Shown piece by piece: positions 63,264 through 64,000 of a DNA stretch of 64,000 bases. The position numbers and the translations under genes were made by a program. Every line of letters starts with the position of its first letter. Position 1 is the stretch's first letter. The stretch comes from an uncultured Paludibaculum sp. (lineage in GTDB: Bacteria > Acidobacteriota > Terriglobia > Bryobacterales > Bryobacteraceae): positions 3,816,001 through 3,880,000 of the forward strand of contig NZ_OY762267.1 of the NCBI RefSeq assembly GCF_963665245.1. Direction: 5' to 3'. The notes under the pieces are model-generated. The model saw nothing but the letters and a program-made list of their open reading frames with translations. It searched no databases and was not told the origin of the DNA.

Positions 63264-64000
63264 TGTTTCACCTCGCCACTGAGCAGTGCGCGGAACCGTT
63301 TGACCAGCGTGGACAGGATCGCGGACGCGATCTCCATGTTGTCCGACAGCAGGTCGAAGAAATCATCCCGCGAAATCCTCAGCAGAACCGTGTCTTCCAG
63401 CGCGCGCGCCGTTACCGGCAGCGGCGAATTGTCCAGCAGTGCCCAACTTCCAAGTACCTCGTTCTGATGGACCACCTCAAGCTGTTCGCCAGCCTGCAGC
63501 AGGGCCACGCGACCGTCCAGGATGATGTACATCGCATCCAGCGGGCTTTGCGGCGTGAGAATGTCACGTCCGGGTGGCGCGCTCTCCTGCGTGGCGATGG
63601 CGGCGACGCGCGACAACTGATCGGGCGTCAAGCCCTTCATCAGGTCGACGCCTTCCAAAGCGATCACGCGTTCGACGATGTTCAATTGGCGCATCGTTTC
63701 CGGCCTCCCCAGCACACCTGAGTTCAAACCCAGCTCGCGAGCCGCAGCCAGGGCGCAACCCATCAACCACGGGTCTCCCTCATCTATCATCCTCCCCAGG
63801 GCATCGCCGGCGGTAGGCCGGTCGATGCCGAACAGCAGCAAGGCCTGGTCGTCGGCGCTGTCTTCGTCGAGCAAGGGCAACACCAGACGCTTTAATTCGT
63901 GATCGAGGATGTTGTCCAGAAAGTCGATGGCGTTGGACAATTCCTCGCTGCGGTTGCGTTGATAGGCACGGTAGGCGGCGTCGATATCCTTAGGCGGATA
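63260..64000 (-). CDS. Cyclic-nucleotide-binding domain protein, N-terminus outside window
   Basis: The frame is open to the window edge. The first start listed inside (a TTG at 63940) is preceded by protein-like sequence (RAYQRNRSEELSNAIDFLDN), so the true start lies beyond the window. Visible order: helical HEAT-like part (DFLDNILDHELKRLVLPLL) and a cNMP-binding domain (about 120 residues, GRDILTPQSPLDAMYIILDG, ALLDNSPLPVTARALEDTVL). No HTH follows. HEAT plus cNMP tails occur in Npt-type nucleotide-carrier fusions, which would explain the layout if the missing part is a membrane domain. The overlapping kinase suggests a shared pathway. Confidence 0.8.
   Translation of the reverse strand, partial: YPPKDIDAAYRAYQRNRSEELSNAIDFLDNILDHELKRLVLPLLDEDSADDQALLLFGIDRPTAGDALGRMIDEGDPWLMGCALAAARELGLNSGVLGRPETMRQLNIVERVIALEGVDLMKGLTPDQLSRVAAIATQESAPPGRDILTPQSPLDAMYIILDGRVALLQAGEQLEVVHQNEVLGSWALLDNSPLPVTARALEDTVLLRISRDDFFDLLSDNMEIASAILSTLVKRFRALLSGEVKQ

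Overview
The window is GC-rich, gene-dense bacterial chromosome and most likely comes from an Acidobacteriota of the Bryobacterales/Solibacter type. That placement is an inference from gene content. It rests on two large ADOP-type (duplicated orphan) MacB/FtsX permeases, one behind a PadR regulator; a DUF1501 plus DUF1549/DUF1553 cytochrome pair; a two-haem cytochrome of the reaction-centre cytochrome family; a PFOR followed by a dihydroorotate-dehydrogenase-like protein; and many small hairpin repeats between genes. No rRNA, prophage, insertion sequence or CRISPR array was seen. One tRNA (Asp, GTC) is present.

Layout. 1-8 kb: the end of an ADOP permease, then a heavy-metal RND efflux operon (TolC, adaptor, CzcA) on the minus strand. 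8-13 kb: rpsT, two MFS carriers, an FmdB zinc ribbon and a sulfatase. 13-16 kb: a six-copy 80-bp repeat array, then a PadR-ADOP operon. 16.5-24 kb: a YdcF-like protein, then a minus-strand group of four genes without a recognised function (alpha/beta-hydrolase-like, membrane-anchored, 880-residue secreted, glycine-zipper) with a second hairpin array inside it. 24-28 kb: a membrane protein whose 3' end is tandemly duplicated, a two-haem cytochrome, a sulfide:quinone-reductase-like flavoprotein and a 61-residue partner. 28-31 kb: a large LRR-Roc-COR (ROCO) protein with near-identical LRR repeats. 31-40 kb: DUF1501/DUF1553 pair, beta-propeller, SpoU methyltransferase, GT39-like membrane protein, DUF3467 protein. 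40-46 kb: HigBA-type toxin-antitoxin pair, tRNA-Asp, peroxiredoxin, an SMP-30/Nudix/MutS2 operon, an exported beta-carbonic anhydrase. 46-51 kb: a GNAT protein and a compact sulfate-assimilation operon (cysD, cysN, APS reductase, TauE/SafE carrier). 51-57 kb: a POTRA/HEAT protein, PFOR and its DHOD-like partner. 57-64 kb: a long minus-strand run containing a cyclic-nucleotide-binding protein, a kinase/regulator pair, DUF4920, an alkaline-phosphatase-family enzyme, an MFS carrier and a hybrid kinase.

How the genes work together. Sulfur is a theme: sulfate activation and reduction at 47-51 kb, sulfide or sulfur-linked quinone reduction at 26-28 kb, and a sulfatase with nearby carriers at 8.5-13 kb. 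The most unusual structures are the hairpin arrays at 12.9-13.4 and 19.3-19.7 kb, which share one core hairpin but have different spacers. The first also carries repeated copies of the last codons and stop of the neighbouring ADOP gene. At 25.0-25.4 kb a different hairpin pair has been duplicated together with a gene tail. Candidate regulatory structures include an inverted repeat directly in front of cysD, a hairpin that buries the ribosome-binding site of the SQR-like gene, and an inverted repeat on the padR start codon. All functions are read from motifs and family knowledge; no search was run.
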